Shown here one piece after another: positions 33,312-44,455 of a stretch of DNA of 64,000 nucleotides. The position numbers and the translations under genes are program-made. The stretch comes from PALSA-693 sp963729695. GTDB lineage: Bacteria; Actinomycetota; Acidimicrobiia; Acidimicrobiales; Palsa-688. Within the stretch, counting starts at the first letter, position 1. Every line of letters starts with the position of its first letter. The DNA lies in contig CAVSOT010000003.1 of assembly GCA_963729695.1 (NCBI GenBank), positions 992,001-1,056,000 of the forward strand, written 5' to 3'. The notes beneath the pieces were generated by a model. That model had not been told where the DNA came from, ran no database searches, and was given only the letters and a program-made list of their open reading frames with translations.

Positions 33312-34016
33312 CTACTCGAGGTCGAACTCGACCAGATCAGCGGCGGTAACGAGGCGGGCGGCGACTGCCCATCGGCAGAGTGAGTCCTTGTCCGCGCCAA
33401 CCGCCCATCCTTCACCAGCCAACCGAGCCCGCAGAACGTCGATCTGCTCGCGCACCCAGTTGTAGCTGTAGTTGAGCTCGGCGGCAGCCTCTCGATGCGT
33501 TGCCGCGGCCGGGCGGAGATCTCGGTCCGTAACAAGGAGAGGACGGGCGTAGGCGCTCAGGAGTTGACGTTCTCGGGGGGACAACCGCGGCAGGGCCGCC
33601 GTCTCCGACGTGGTACCTCCCGGCGATGCGACCGGATCGGCGTCGCCTGGTCCGGGAGCGGAAACAGTCAGTCGGTAATACGCCGGCTGCGTCTCGTTCA
33701 GGTCAGGAGTCTTCGGTAGCAAGATCTCGAAGCTCCCGCCGCGTGTGATCCCTTCGCCCGGGGCCTCCAAGGCGTACTCCCCACCCGCTGATCTCACGAT
33801 GACCAGCTGGGTTTCTGACCTTCGGGTCACGGTGACAAGCCCGACGCTCAATGACAGTACGAGGTGCTGACGCGACACCCGGCTGTCGGTGGGGGTTCGA
33901 CCAACCCGAATGTCCGCCGAGGAACTTCGCCCCACGACCAGCTCCGTGTTTTCCCTCAAGACAACCGACGCCCCGTCGAAGTGCACGACTGCGACCGTCT
34001 GATCCGAGGCGGTCAT
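33312..34016 (-). CDS. FHA-domain protein with C-terminal helix-turn-helix
   Basis: A 234-residue protein. Residues about 25-100 form a forkhead-associated domain (ELVVGRSSSADIRVGR, DSRVSRQHLVLSL), with the G-R-x-S and S-x-x-H residues that bind phosphothreonine. Residues about 150-234 contain LSPRERQLLSAYARPL and a helical segment resembling a winged-helix or sigma-like DNA-binding region. The start at 34016 is chosen at the beginning of homology; longer in-frame starts exist. It is divergent from a Ser/Thr kinase gene by 112 bp and is probably its substrate reader. Confidence 0.82.
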   Translation of the reverse strand: MTASDQTVAVVHFDGASVVLRENTELVVGRSSSADIRVGRTPTDSRVSRQHLVLSLSVGLVTVTRRSETQLVIVRSAGGEYALEAPGEGITRGGSFEILLPKTPDLNETQPAYYRLTVSAPGPGDADPVASPGGTTSETAALPRLSPRERQLLSAYARPLLVTDRDLRPAAATHREAAAELNYSYNWVREQIDVLRARLAGEGWAVGADKDSLCRWAVAARLVTAADLVEFDLE

Positions 34017-34128
34017 GAACGAGAAACCGCAGGGCTGCGGGTATTCCGCCGGGCTGTTCGGGCAGTATGGTCCAAGGCAGTGATTGTAACGCCAGGGGTA
34101 TGGCGCCAAATTGCATCACGAGCCCAGG

Positions 34129-35670
34129 ATGGATAGGCGCGGGGTGGCGGACCACCCGTCCGAGTTTGGCCATTTTCGGGTGATTGCACCACTGGCCCGA
34201 GGAGGCATGGGCCTCGTCTATCTGGCCGAAGACGACACCGGGCGGGAAGTCGTGGTCAAGACCATCCGAGCTGATCTGGCGGCCGATGCGGCCTACCGGG
34301 CCCGATTTCGCAGCGAGGCGCAGGCGGCGTTGCGCTTCCGGAGCAACCTGGTCGCCCGGGTCTGGGACTGCGACGCCAATGCCGATCCTCCCTGGATCGC
34401 CCTGGAAAAGATTGACGGGCCGACGCTCCGGGAGCTCATTATCGGCGGGCGGGTGATGGATCCAGTGGCGCTGTCCGCATTCGCGGCCGATCTGGCGGAA
34501 GGCATCCACGCTTTTTTCGACCAGGGAATGGCGCATGGGGACTTGACTCCTGCCAACGTGATCATCCAGGACGCCGGTCGGCTCAAGATCCTCGACCTGG
34601 GCCTGGCCCGACCAACGGCCGACGAGACGGCAACCGGGGACCTGCCTGTGATGGGAACGCCGTACTGGTTGGCGCCTGAGGTGGCCGCCGGCTTTGCCAC
34701 CGACAGCCTTTCCGACGTCAACCAATGGGGAAAGCTGGTGCTCTTTGCCGGGACTGGCTATCCCGAGGTCGGACCCCCGAATCTCCGTGACGCCTTGCAG
34801 CAGCTGCCCCCGCCGCTCTGCCCGATCGTCGAGCGGAGCATGTCCGCCGTTCCGGACGCCCGTCCCGCACCTGACGAGTTGTGGATGCAGACGCGGGAGC
34901 GGCGGTTGTCGGGAGGGGTGCCTCCCCTCCTGGGTCTGTCTGCTCAGGTGCTGGCCACGCAGCCAGGTGGCGAGGACTACCTCGTCGCCATGGTGCACAA
35001 CCGGGGCGCGACCACCGATCGATATCGCTTCGAGGTGCTTGGACCATTGGCGCCGTGGGCGTTCGTCGATCCCGCTCACGAAACCCTGATTCCGGGCGGG
35101 AGCGTCGACATACAGGTCGGCGTCCGCCTCCCGGCGGGCTCGCCCGTCGCGCCCGGGAACTGGCCGTTTGCGGTCCGTTGCGTCTCGGAGAACGACGAAG
35201 CGAGGAGCGCCGTAGCCGAGGGCACGGTTGCCGTTCGGGCCGTGGACGACATGGCCATCGAGCTGGTAGCCAAAAGCAGCCGGGTTCGGTGGACCGGCCG
35301 TTACGTGATCAGGGTCATCAACCAGGGGAACGCTCCGGCCAAGGCGCGACTCGGTGCGTCGGGCGCGGAAGGTGCACTGTCCTTCGCCGTCTCGCCTCCC
35401 ATCGTGGAGCTGGAGCCGGGCGAAGTGAAATTCGGTTTGGTAAAGGTCCGAGTTCGCCGGCCCCGATTGGCGGGTAGTGCGGTACGTCGCCGCTTTCGGA
35501 TCGGAGTGTCCATCGAGGGCCAGGTCACGGGCCGAGCGGAGTCTGCTCTCGCACCGCTCGAGGCGGGACTCGACCAGGTGCCGATCCTGTCCCGATGGGG
35601 CGCCACGATACTGCTGACCCTCGTCCTGGTGGCCGGCGCCGTAATTGGCGCCGCCTATCTGGGCGGATGA
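34129..35670 (+). CDS. Membrane-anchored Ser/Thr protein kinase
   Basis: About 513 residues from the ATG at 34129; an upstream TTG is an alternative start. The kinase domain starts FRVIAPLARGGMGLVYLAE with the Gly-rich loop and Lys in REVVVKTIR. The catalytic loop is HGDLTPANVII (HGD rather than HRD), the metal motif is DLG rather than DFG, and MGTPYWLAPEV follows. After about residue 275 is an Ig-like extracellular-type region, then a transmembrane segment near the end, ILLTLVLVAGAVIGAAYLGG. The C-terminal anchor is unusual compared with PknB-type kinases, where the membrane segment is central. It pairs with the divergent FHA gene. Confidence 0.85.
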   Translation: MDRRGVADHPSEFGHFRVIAPLARGGMGLVYLAEDDTGREVVVKTIRADLAADAAYRARFRSEAQAALRFRSNLVARVWDCDANADPPWIALEKIDGPTLRELIIGGRVMDPVALSAFAADLAEGIHAFFDQGMAHGDLTPANVIIQDAGRLKILDLGLARPTADETATGDLPVMGTPYWLAPEVAAGFATDSLSDVNQWGKLVLFAGTGYPEVGPPNLRDALQQLPPPLCPIVERSMSAVPDARPAPDELWMQTRERRLSGGVPPLLGLSAQVLATQPGGEDYLVAMVHNRGATTDRYRFEVLGPLAPWAFVDPAHETLIPGGSVDIQVGVRLPAGSPVAPGNWPFAVRCVSENDEARSAVAEGTVAVRAVDDMAIELVAKSSRVRWTGRYVIRVINQGNAPAKARLGASGAEGALSFAVSPPIVELEPGEVKFGLVKVRVRRPRLAGSAVRRRFRIGVSIEGQVTGRAESALAPLEAGLDQVPILSRWGATILLTLVLVAGAVIGAAYLGG

Positions 35671-35680
35671 CGGGGTGGGC

Positions 35681-36793
35681 TCAGCGCCGGTGCATGAAGC
35701 TGACCGAGGAAATGGCAAGGAGCCTGGCGTCGGAGGTTTCGGGTGGATAGCTGCTTACTACGTTGATGGTGACGCCAGTGACCCCGGCGACGTGCACGGC
35801 GAACTGCTGATCGGTGTACTGGTCGGCGAGTCGAATCCGCTGACAGCTCCCGTCGGAGAACAGCAGATCCATGGTGGCGGGGCGTTCAAAGCTGGCCCAA
35901 CGTGGGTTGGCGTGGTCGAGCCCGGCCAGAATCTCGAAGCGATCGATGGAAACTGGCGAGCGGAAGCCGATCGACAGGCTTCCCGAGGTCACCGTCGAGG
36001 CTCCCTGGCACGGCTCCAAGGGGTGGGATCCGGATCCAATTTCCGTCCAGTGGACGACCCAGGGGCCCACGAGGCGCCCCGAGGCAATGCCGACGGGGGC
36101 AAATCCGGGCGGCGGTGGCCTAACGGGAGTTGTCGTCGCCGACTCGAGGGGTATGGCGGCATAGGTCGAGCGGAAGACCCCTTCCACCGCATAATAGAAC
36201 GAGAGGCGAGCGCTGCTGGCGGAGGGCAGAATCGCAAACAACAGGGCGCCGAGGACGACGGCCCCGCCGGTAAGGCGAAACAGTACGGTCGGTGCAGTTG
36301 GCGGCCGGTCATAGCCCACCCGTCGCCCGGAATTGGCGGCGCGCATGGCCCGCTCAAACCCTTTGCGGTTCACCCGTTCACCCGTGGTCACGGAAGCCAA
36401 GAACGGATCGACCTGGTCAGCGTCGGCCCGGTTTGGGATCGGCGGTGGGGTCGGCCTCATCTGCAGGCCGCAGGAAGCACAGAACCAGAGCCGCGATGGC
36501 GGAATGGCGCCGCAGTGGCGACATCGGGTGGAGAACTGATCCGAACCGCCGTCCAGCGCGGGCTCGATGCTCGGTGCGGGTGGTGTTCGGCCCGGATCGA
36601 CGATAACTCTGGGCAGGGCACCGGCCGGAACCACGATCGGATCCGCCGACGGGGTCGCTTCTGTGCGACCTACAGGCGGCCGGCGTTGAGGTGGACGCGA
36701 TCGATGACGCGGTCGCCCGATGGGGCGGCCGCATCTCGGGCAGCTGGTTGCGTGCTCGGCGACGATGGCCCGGCAGCCAGAGCATACGATCAC
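35681..36793 (-). CDS. Zinc-ribbon membrane protein with discoidin-like C-terminal domain
   Basis: A 370-residue protein. Two zinc ribbons are visible: residues 4-21 (CSGCRAIVAEHATSCPRCG) and about 90-108 (CRHCG, CASCG). A proline-rich segment and a transmembrane helix (about 172-190, LTGGAVVLGALLFAILPS) follow. The last 150 residues look like a beta-sandwich that might bind carbohydrate, with VDRFEILAGLDHANPRWASF-type strands. It starts with GTG. It is convergent with the kinase gene and divergent from moxR by 87 bp, so it probably belongs to the same envelope region. Confidence 0.72.
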   Translation of the reverse strand: MIVCSGCRAIVAEHATSCPRCGRPIGRPRHRSRPPQRRPPVGRTEATPSADPIVVPAGALPRVIVDPGRTPPAPSIEPALDGGSDQFSTRCRHCGAIPPSRLWFCASCGLQMRPTPPPIPNRADADQVDPFLASVTTGERVNRKGFERAMRAANSGRRVGYDRPPTAPTVLFRLTGGAVVLGALLFAILPSASSARLSFYYAVEGVFRSTYAAIPLESATTTPVRPPPPGFAPVGIASGRLVGPWVVHWTEIGSGSHPLEPCQGASTVTSGSLSIGFRSPVSIDRFEILAGLDHANPRWASFERPATMDLLFSDGSCQRIRLADQYTDQQFAVHVAGVTGVTINVVSSYPPETSDARLLAISSVSFMHRR

Positions 36794-36880
36794 GGAAGCA
36801 GCCTACGCAGCTTGATCTTACGTGTTTGTTCGGGGACGCATAATAGTGTCGGCAGGCGCCATGGGCTCGGGGAGGCAGCA

Positions 36881-37873
36881 TTGGAGACGGGCAGGGGCAG
36901 CGAGAACTTCGATGTCGTCGCATTCTCCGAGTCCTTCTTGGCGTTGGTCGACAACATTGAAACCTTCATTCGCGGCAAACGAGATGTGGTCGAGTTGGCC
37001 TGTACCTGCCTGTTCGCCGAGGGGCACCTGCTCATAGAGGATGTCCCCGGTTTGGGAAAGACATCGCTGGCCAAGGCCATGGCCCGGTCGTTTGACGGCA
37101 CGTGCAAACGGGTCCAGTTCACTCCTGATCTTCTGCCCTCGGACATAACCGGGGTCACGGTCTACGACCAGCACGATCGGCGTTTCGAGTTCCACCCCGG
37201 CCCGGTGTTCGCCAATGTGGTCGTCGCCGACGAGATAAACCGGGCATCACCAAAGACCCAGTCCGCCCTGCTCGAGGTCATGGAGGAGCGGCAGGTGACG
37301 ATGGATTCGGTGTCGTACGCGGTACAACCTCCGTTCACCGTCCTGGCCACGCAGAACCCCGTCGAAATGGATGGGACCTACCGCCTGCCGGAGGCGCAGA
37401 TCGACCGGTTCCTCATGGTGCTGAGCCTCGGATATCCGTCGGCGGACATGGAGGTCGAAGTGATGGCCAACCGCGCCCGGGGTGACGCTCCCGAGCAGCT
37501 CGACGCGGTCCTCAGCTGTGACGAAGTGCTGAGGATGACCGAGACCGCCCGCGAGGTGTTCGCCGCCACCGCGTTGCGTCGCTACATCGTGTCGATTACC
37601 TCGGCCACCCGCCGTATCCCTGAGTTGCGTCTCGGCGTAAGCCCACGCGGCAGCTTGGCGCTCGAAGCGTCGGCCAAGGTCAGAGCCGCGTCGCAGGGCC
37701 GCCCCTTCGTTATTGCCGACGACGTCAAAGCGCTCGTGCATCCCGTGCTCAGGCATCGCCTCCTACTTCGCCCCGAGGCGGAGTTCGAATCGGTTACCGC
37801 CGATAGCCTCCTCGACCGGGTGCTGGAATCCCTCCCCGTTCCCAGGGACCGAGAGGACGTCAAGGCGCAGTGA
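36881..37873 (+). CDS. moxR: MoxR-family AAA+ ATPase
   Basis: A 330-residue AAA+ chaperone. The TTG start at 36881 follows GGGGAGG at good spacing. Walker A is IEDVPGLGKTSLAK, Walker B is VVVADEINRASPK, and the family segments LLEVMEERQVTMD, LATQNPVEMDGTYRLPEAQI and LRLGVSPRGSLAL are intact. MoxR proteins act with VWA or DUF58 partners to mature or assemble protein complexes. Its TGA overlaps the GTG of the DUF58 gene. It heads a four-gene translationally coupled operon. Confidence 0.93.
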   Translation: METGRGSENFDVVAFSESFLALVDNIETFIRGKRDVVELACTCLFAEGHLLIEDVPGLGKTSLAKAMARSFDGTCKRVQFTPDLLPSDITGVTVYDQHDRRFEFHPGPVFANVVVADEINRASPKTQSALLEVMEERQVTMDSVSYAVQPPFTVLATQNPVEMDGTYRLPEAQIDRFLMVLSLGYPSADMEVEVMANRARGDAPEQLDAVLSCDEVLRMTETAREVFAATALRRYIVSITSATRRIPELRLGVSPRGSLALEASAKVRAASQGRPFVIADDVKALVHPVLRHRLLLRPEAEFESVTADSLLDRVLESLPVPRDREDVKAQ

Positions 37874-39008
37874 CCTCGACCGGGAGAACGGTCGGTCTTA
37901 TCGGTGTGCTGCTGCTCGTGGTCGGAGGCCTGGTCCACTACCCGGAGCTCATCGCGTGCGGGGTGGCTGCCTTGGTCGCCCTCGGCGTGGCCCTCCTAAC
38001 GACGACCATCCGTTGCGATGTCACTCTGGCCCATGAGGTCCGGCAGCCCCGTCTGGCGGAAGGCGAAACGGGAAAGGCGACGCTCGTCGTGACCAACACC
38101 GGACGGCGACATTCGCTGCCGCTCGTCGCCACCGAGCGCTTCGCCGGGCGCGAGATCGCGATCGCCATACCCTCCCTCCAGCCGGGAGCTAGCTACGACG
38201 TGTCGTACACGCTTATCCCGCCGCGTCGGGGTGTGTATCCGGTCGGACCGCTCACCGTCGCCCGAACTGATCCGTTGGGCCTGGCCGGGCGCGGCCCGGC
38301 CGCACCACGGCCGCGACGGTATGGGTGCACCCCCGGACCCACCGCCTCGGCACCGTGCCCATCGGCAGGTCGCTGGCCATCGACGGACCCACCTTCGAGA
38401 GCTCGCCGCGAGGCGGCGTCACCTTCCACAGCCTGCGCAAGTACGAAACGGGCAATGACCACCGGCTCGTTCATTGGAAATCCTCCGCCCGGGTCGGGAC
38501 CCTCATGGTGCGCAACAACGTGGTGCCGAGCGAACCCAGCCTGAGCCTCGTGCTCGACACCCGCGCCGCCAGCTATGCCGCGGGCGTCTTCGACGAGGCG
38601 GTCCGCATCGCCGCGTCGTTCGCGGTGTCGTCGCTCGACTCTGGGATCCCTACTCTGCTGCTGACCACCGGCGGACAAGTGGCGAGCGGACAGCGGCCGG
38701 GACCGGGCGGCCGGGAGATCCTGGATCTCCTGGCCAGTGTCGATGTGGCGCCCGATGACCCCGGGCTCGGTTGGCTCTCCGGCCTACGACCGGGTCAGGT
38801 GGGCTTGTCGCTCGTGGTCGTGACCGGACAGCCCGGGCCCGCGTCATTGCACGCGGTGTCGTTGATGCGCCGCCGTTACGAGACGGTCACCGTGGTCCAG
38901 GTCGGCGACCCACGACTCAGGGTGAACTCCGTCGACGGCGCTCGCTGCTATGGCGCAGCCACCAGCGATGAGTTTGCGTCACGGTGGAAAAAGGGAAGTG
39001 CCCCGTGA
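37870..39008 (+). pseudogene. Frameshifted DUF58 membrane protein
   Basis: GTG at 37870 overlaps the moxR stop. Two N-terminal transmembrane segments (TVGLIGVLLLVVGGLV and ELIACGVAALVALGVALL) and a beta domain to SYTLIPPRRGVYPVGPL are in one frame. The frame breaks at about 38290-38315. VWVHPRTHRLGTVP and the DUF58 signature (RKYETGNDHRLVHWKSSARVG) continue two bases over, to a TGA at 39008 that overlaps the next GTG. Joined length is about 379 residues, normal for DUF58. Operon overlaps on both sides suggest the gene is functional and the shift an error. Confidence 0.85.
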
Positions 39009-41297
39009 TCGCATCGGCGGAGTCGGGCCCACGTGCCCAGCTGGCGGTCGCCTCGCTCATTGCCCTGCTGGCGGCCGCGTCGGCCCTCACCTATTCCCGC
39101 TATTTCACCGGCTCCGTCTGGCTGCTGGCCCTGGCCGGCGCGGCGGTCTTGCCGGCCGCAGAGGCACTGGTCGCCGAACGTCGCGGTTGGAGCAGACTTC
39201 ACCTGGCCGCCGTCTCGGTGGTGACGTTGCTCCTGTACATCCTTTACACCCTCTACCCGGCTGCCACCTATTTCGGGGTGCCGGTGCCCGCCAGCGCAGG
39301 CGCACTGCTCCACGGGTTGGAACACGGCTTCGCCGATCTGCCGGCCATTGGCATTCCAACCTCGATCTCGGCTCGACTGCTGGCCCCCCTCGAAGGGATC
39401 ACGTGGGCGGCGAGCCTCACCGGCGCGGTGTTGGCCTTCAGGCGCCGAGGTGCACTGGTACCGCTGCTGCCGGTCTTCTTGGCCTTCGTCGCCGGCTTGA
39501 TTTTGACTGCATCTGCTCCAGGGACAGCGGCCTGGGCCACTGCGGTGTTCGTTGCCGCCAGCGGCGTGTTGGTCGCGGTGCGGAATCAGTCGCAGGGAGC
39601 CGCGGGTGGGTCTCGTTCCACTGCAGCGCGGGGACAGTTCGGCCGCAGGGATATGGCGAACCGCATCCGCCTCGGACTCCCGGTCGTAGTACTTATGACA
39701 ACGGCAGCGGTCGCCACCATTGCCGTCCTACCGGCGGCCAACCCGTCTGGGCGTTTCGATCCCCGCTCCTGGCTGGACCGGGTTCCCAGCGTGGTAACCG
39801 GTGTCAACCCGCTTTCTGAGGTCGACGCCCAGCTCGACGCCAAACCGGCGCGCCAGCTCTTCAGTCTCCAGCTCAGCTTCCTGGGGCACAACCGGGCGCC
39901 GGTCGACCGGGTCCGGCTGGTGGCGCTGGACCGCTATGACGGATCGCTGTGGACGACCAGCGGCACGTTCGCACCGGCCGGGACGGAGTTGCCGGCAACA
40001 CCAGGTGTCGATCGGGCGTCGTCCTCCGACCTCGTCGAGAAGGTGCAGCTGTCGGGAATGTCAGGTCCGTTTCTCCCGACAGTGGGGCGGCCGGTGAAGA
40101 CATCCGCCCAAACCCTCGAGTTCGATACTTCCACCGGGGACCTGCTGACCGCGGCGTCGAAGGTATCCGGTTACTCGTACACCAACGTGGCGGCGGTCGC
40201 CCAGCCCACATTCGCCCAGCTTGGCCACCAAAAGGTGGGACGGAGCCAAGCGCTCCTCCTTCACCGCCCTCCCGTCGGGTGTGCCCAGCCAGATCGCCAG
40301 CTTGGCGAAGCGGCTCACCGCCGGCCAGACCACACCGGCCGAGCAGGTTCGCAGCCTGGAGAACTACTTGCGCGACAACTACGCCTACGACCGCGACGCG
40401 CCGCCCGGTTCATCGCTGGCTTCGATCGAGCACTTCCTTTTCGTCAGCAAGCAGGGACAACCGGAACAGTTCGCAGCCGCGTTCGTCGTCTTGGCCCGGG
40501 TGGTGGGGTTGCCGGCCCGGGTGGCGGTTGGGTACCTCCTTGACCAGCGGGATTCAGGCGGTGCCGGCCAGTACCAGGTGACGACGGCCGACGCCTACGC
40601 CTGGCCCGAAGTGGATTTTGCCCGCTACGGGTGGGTGGCATTTGACCCGATGAATCCGCAAGACGTCGTCAGGTCCGCCGCCGCGCCGGCAGACGTCACC
40701 GTGCGCGATCCGGTGAAGTCACCCACCGACCGTTCGGCGCAGCTGGTCTCGAGTGGCGGCGTGGGCCGCGCCGCGGCCACGCGAAGGGTTGGGCCAGTGC
40801 ATCACCCACACGGCTCCGCCTTGGGGATCGTGGGCTGGTTAGGCGTGGGGTTGGCCCTCAGCATCGTTGCCGGTCTCGGAGGAGTGCTGGCAGCCAAGGG
40901 CCTACGTCGGCGTCGGCGCGTGGGCGCCGCCAGCCCGACAGAGCGGGTGTATGGCGCCTGGTCGGAAATCTGCGACCGACTGATCGAGCAGGGCGCGTCG
41001 ATCCAGGGTTCGCTGACACCTGGTGAGGTGGCAACCCGGGCCTCCGGCCGGGTGGGCGTGGCCGCGTCGGCCACCATCGCGGCCATGGCGCCGATCGTCA
41101 GCGCGGCCACCTATGACTGGGCTGAGCCGGACGATGGCATGGCGCAGCGGGCGTGGGCGCTCGAGGCTGAGGCTCGAGCGCTGATCCGCCGGGATGCCAG
41201 CCGCTCCTCTCGTTGGCTGGCTCCGTTTGACCCACGTCCCTTGCGGTTTGGGTATAGAGACCGCCCCACTCGCCACAGGGAACCGGTCCCGAGATGA
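39005..41297 (+). pseudogene. Frameshifted TgpA-like membrane protein with degenerate transglutaminase domain
   Basis: GTG at 39005 overlaps the DUF58 stop. About six hydrophobic helices occupy the first 260 residues (the DUF3488-like part), followed by an extracellular region, then a frameshift at about 40210-40255. The transglutaminase core resumes as LENYLRDNYAYDRDAP and RVVGLPARVAVGYLLDQ. The usual catalytic Cys in the GxCEQFA motif is Pro (GQPEQFA), and the His of D-A-H-A-W is Tyr (DAYAWPEV); only the Asp (WVAFDP) remains. A C-terminal transmembrane helix and cytoplasmic domain follow. The enzyme should be inactive, so a scaffold role is more likely. Total length is about 764 residues. 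Confidence 0.82.
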
Positions 41298-44200
41298 CGA
41301 GACTGCTTCCCGTCCTGAAAGCCTCGAGGTCGCGGGTGGGTATCGCCACCTTCGTTGCGTCCGGCCTCGTCCTGGGCTCTGTCTTCGCTTACGGCAACGA
41401 TCGTCCGGTCACGCGCGCCGAGTTCTCATCCGGCAGTGCCTGGCTGCCTTCGTACGGCCCCGGTCAACTCACCCTCCTCGACGGCGCAACCGGCCAGGTC
41501 GTGGACCAGCTCGCCCCCAACCATCTTCCGGGGGCGGAAGCAGGCGACCAGTTGCAGGTAGCTCAGTCGGATACGAGGGCCTACGTCGCCGACGGTCGCA
41601 GTGGTGTCGTCGACCTCGTCGACGACGCATCGGACCGGGTGACTGCGTCCGGTGCTGTGGTTCCGCCACGCACCGCCGAGGTCGAGTTGTACGCGGGCGG
41701 CCGACACCTCTACATCCTTGATGCGAAGACCGGAGAGGTAACCGTCGTAGACCCGAATTCGTTGCGCACCGATTCCCCACCGCAGCCGCTGTCCGCCCGG
41801 TCCGCGGCCACCGTGCTCGACGACAACGGTGACCTCTGGGTCGAGGATGCCCGCACCGGGGGCGTCGATGAGCTGGACGGAACCCGTACCCGCGTTCGGG
41901 CCACCGTCGTGGACCCATACGGAGCCGACCAACTGACCGTGATCGAAGGCAGGCCGGCGCTCCTCGACCTCGCGGGCGCGAGTCCGGCGGTGCGGTTGAT
42001 CGAGTCGCTCCCCGGTGCTCGAAACCAGCCGGCTTGCTTGGGAGCCGCGGCGGGCCAGATGTTCGCCGTCGCGGGTGACGCCGGAGCCCCCCGGCTGTGG
42101 TTGGCGTCGGACGACTCCGCGTCGGTACGTCAAACCGATCTGGCCACCAGTCGCTGTACCGTCACGACCAAGCTGCAAAACGTGGCCGCCCAATTCGGCA
42201 CCCCGGTGGATACGGGCGGAAAGCTGTACCTGGCGGACCAGGACACTGGCCAGGTGACCGTCATCAACGACGTCACCGGTACGCCTGTGGCCGCACCTGT
42301 CGAGGTGACGACACCACATAGCGTCCTCGATCTCTTGGTAAAAGACGGGATCGTTTTCTACAACGACCCGCTCACACCCGGGGCCGGCGTGATTCGCCCC
42401 GATGGCTCCGTGGTCCGAGCCGTCAAATACGACCAGCGCAACTGGACCGGAACGCCGGCGGCTCTGGAGCCAACGGTCGTCGGCCAGCATTCGGGCCCAC
42501 CCGCATCCGAAACGCCCCTCGCCGGCCTGTCCACCCTCCAGCCGAGCGCCGGCCAGGCGGGCGTGCCGGCCGTCTCCCTATTGTCTTCCCCACCATCTGG
42601 TGGGCCCGGTCCCTCCCCCACGTCCGGTGGCCGCGCCAGGCTCGAGGTGACGTCCGCCGGGTTGGCCGCGGCGACCGTCGGCCGGCCCTACCAGGCTCAG
42701 CCGCGGCGGCTGGTGGCCAGCCGCCGTACCTGTGGTCGGTGGGTGGGTTGCCCGCCGGGCTGTCGGTCAGCGCCGCGAGCGGTCTGGTCACCGGTACGCC
42801 TCTGGTCGCGGGCAACGTCAGCCTGAGGGTGTCCCTGTCCGACAGTCTCGGCCACGAGGCCGGAGCCAACGTGCCGCTCGACGTGTATCCCCACCCGGCC
42901 CAGCCGCCAACCGTCGCGGGCGTCACGCCGGACGCCGGCCCATCGACGGGTGGCACTGCCGTCACCATCCAGGGGCTGCATCTGGCCGCCGCCACTGCGG
43001 TCAGCTTCGGCAAGGTGGAGGCGACCGGTCTCGACGCGCTCTCCGATACGGAGGTCAGGGTCACCGCACCGCCGGGTGCGGTGGGAGCGATCGTGGACGT
43101 GACGGTCACGACCCCGGCGGGGACGAGCGCCATCAGCCCGTCGGACACCTACGCCTACACCAACCCCCTCATACCCACAATCACCGGACTGTCAGAAGTT
43201 GAGGGGCTGGCCACCGGGGGAGCTCTGGTGGAGATCACCGGCACCCATCTGGCCAACGTGACCCAGGTGGACTTCGGCACCGTCGAAGCGACGTCGTTCA
43301 CGGCCAACTCCGATGCCTCCCTCACGGTCACGACTCCACCTTCGCAACCGGGCACGGTCGACCTGACGGTGACCTCGCCCGATGGCACCAGCCCCTCGAG
43401 CCCGGCCGACCGCTACGTCTACGTGAGCGGACTTACCACCACCGCGTGGCTCGACACGACGTTCGAGCCCAACCAGGTAGCGGTGGATGCGAGCGGCGAC
43501 ATGTTCGTCACCGTCGCGAAGGCAGACGGTGACGCAGTCTATTTGAAGCCACCCAACGGGCCCTTCGTGCGGTACGCCGGCGACGGAAAAGCCGGTTACT
43601 CCGGAGACGGCGGCCCAGCCACCGCGGCGGAACTGAACGGTCCCGTCGGCATAGCCCTGGACAGCACCGGCAATCTCTACATCGCCGACTTCTTCAATCA
43701 CGTCATCCGCCGGGTCGACCGCCAGACCGGCTTCATCACCACGATCGCCGGCAACGGCCGCGACACGATCAGCGGCATCCCCGGACCAGCCCTAGGGGCA
43801 GGGATCAATTCGCCTTACAGCCTCTTGTTCGCCCCCGACGGTGACCTCTTCTTCTCCGCAAATACTTCCAAGGTGATCTGTAAGATCGCCGCGGTCAATG
43901 GAAGGCTGACCGGCAGCAGTCAGATCTCGGTCTATGCCGGCGTGCCGAACATGTCCGGTAAACCTTACGGAGACAACGGCCCCGCCACCAAAGCGCACCT
44001 TGCCATTCCCGAAGGGCTGGCCATGGACGCAGAGGGAAATCTGTATATCGCCGACTCGTCCGACGGCCGGATCCGCAAGGTCACGCCCCCGAGCGCAGGC
44101 GAGATCATCACGACGGTCGCCGGCGGGGCTCTCGATTCCGTTACCTCCAGTCCGCAAAACGCGGCTAATGGTCGGCCTCGATGCGCCCTCGGCGATCGGC

Positions 44201-44455
44201 CTGGACCCGTTTGGGGATCTGTACCTCGCCGAGAGCAACAAGCGCCGGGTGGACCTGCTGACGCCCTCCGGGACGATCTTCTCGGTGGTCGGAGGCGAAT
44301 CCGACCCGTCGCTCGCCGGAAACCCTCCCGAAACGGCGGTCCTCGGGGCTGTGACCGACGTCATCTTCGTGCCCGCGTCAGTCTTCGGGGCGCCCGCAGG
44401 GGGCACCCTTTTCGTCTGTGATCACGACAACAAGCGGATCGCCGTTACGTCATGA
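41294..44455 (+). pseudogene. Frameshifted surface protein: beta-propeller, He_PIG, IPT/TIG and NHL repeats
   Basis: ATG at 41294 overlaps the preceding stop (ATGA). After a membrane-spanning N-terminus (VGIATFVASGLVLGSVFAYG) come propeller-like repeats, for example GGRHLYILDAKTGEVTVVD. A putative-Ig (He_PIG) unit is broken at about 42695-42710 and continues as PPYLWSVGGLPAGLSVSA. Two IPT/TIG domains follow (VTPDAGPSTGGTAVTIQG; GLATGGALVEITGTH), then NHL-type repeats (YAGDGKAGYSGDGGPATAAE; GLAMDAEGNLYIADSSDGR). A second shift at about 44140-44165 restores the first frame, ending DNKRIAVTS. It is about 1054 codons and probably a cell-envelope protein assembled with the MoxR operon. Confidence 0.8.

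Noticed and set aside
33703..35718. A 671-codon open frame antisense to the Ser/Thr kinase
   Set aside because: Composition is Arg/Gly/His-rich with no family motif, and it covers a kinase with clear motifs. It is a high-GC shadow.
35645..36880. An upstream in-frame extension of moxR by about 412 codons
   Set aside because: It is antisense to the zinc-ribbon protein, shows no domain, and a good ribosome-binding site and homology start at 36881.
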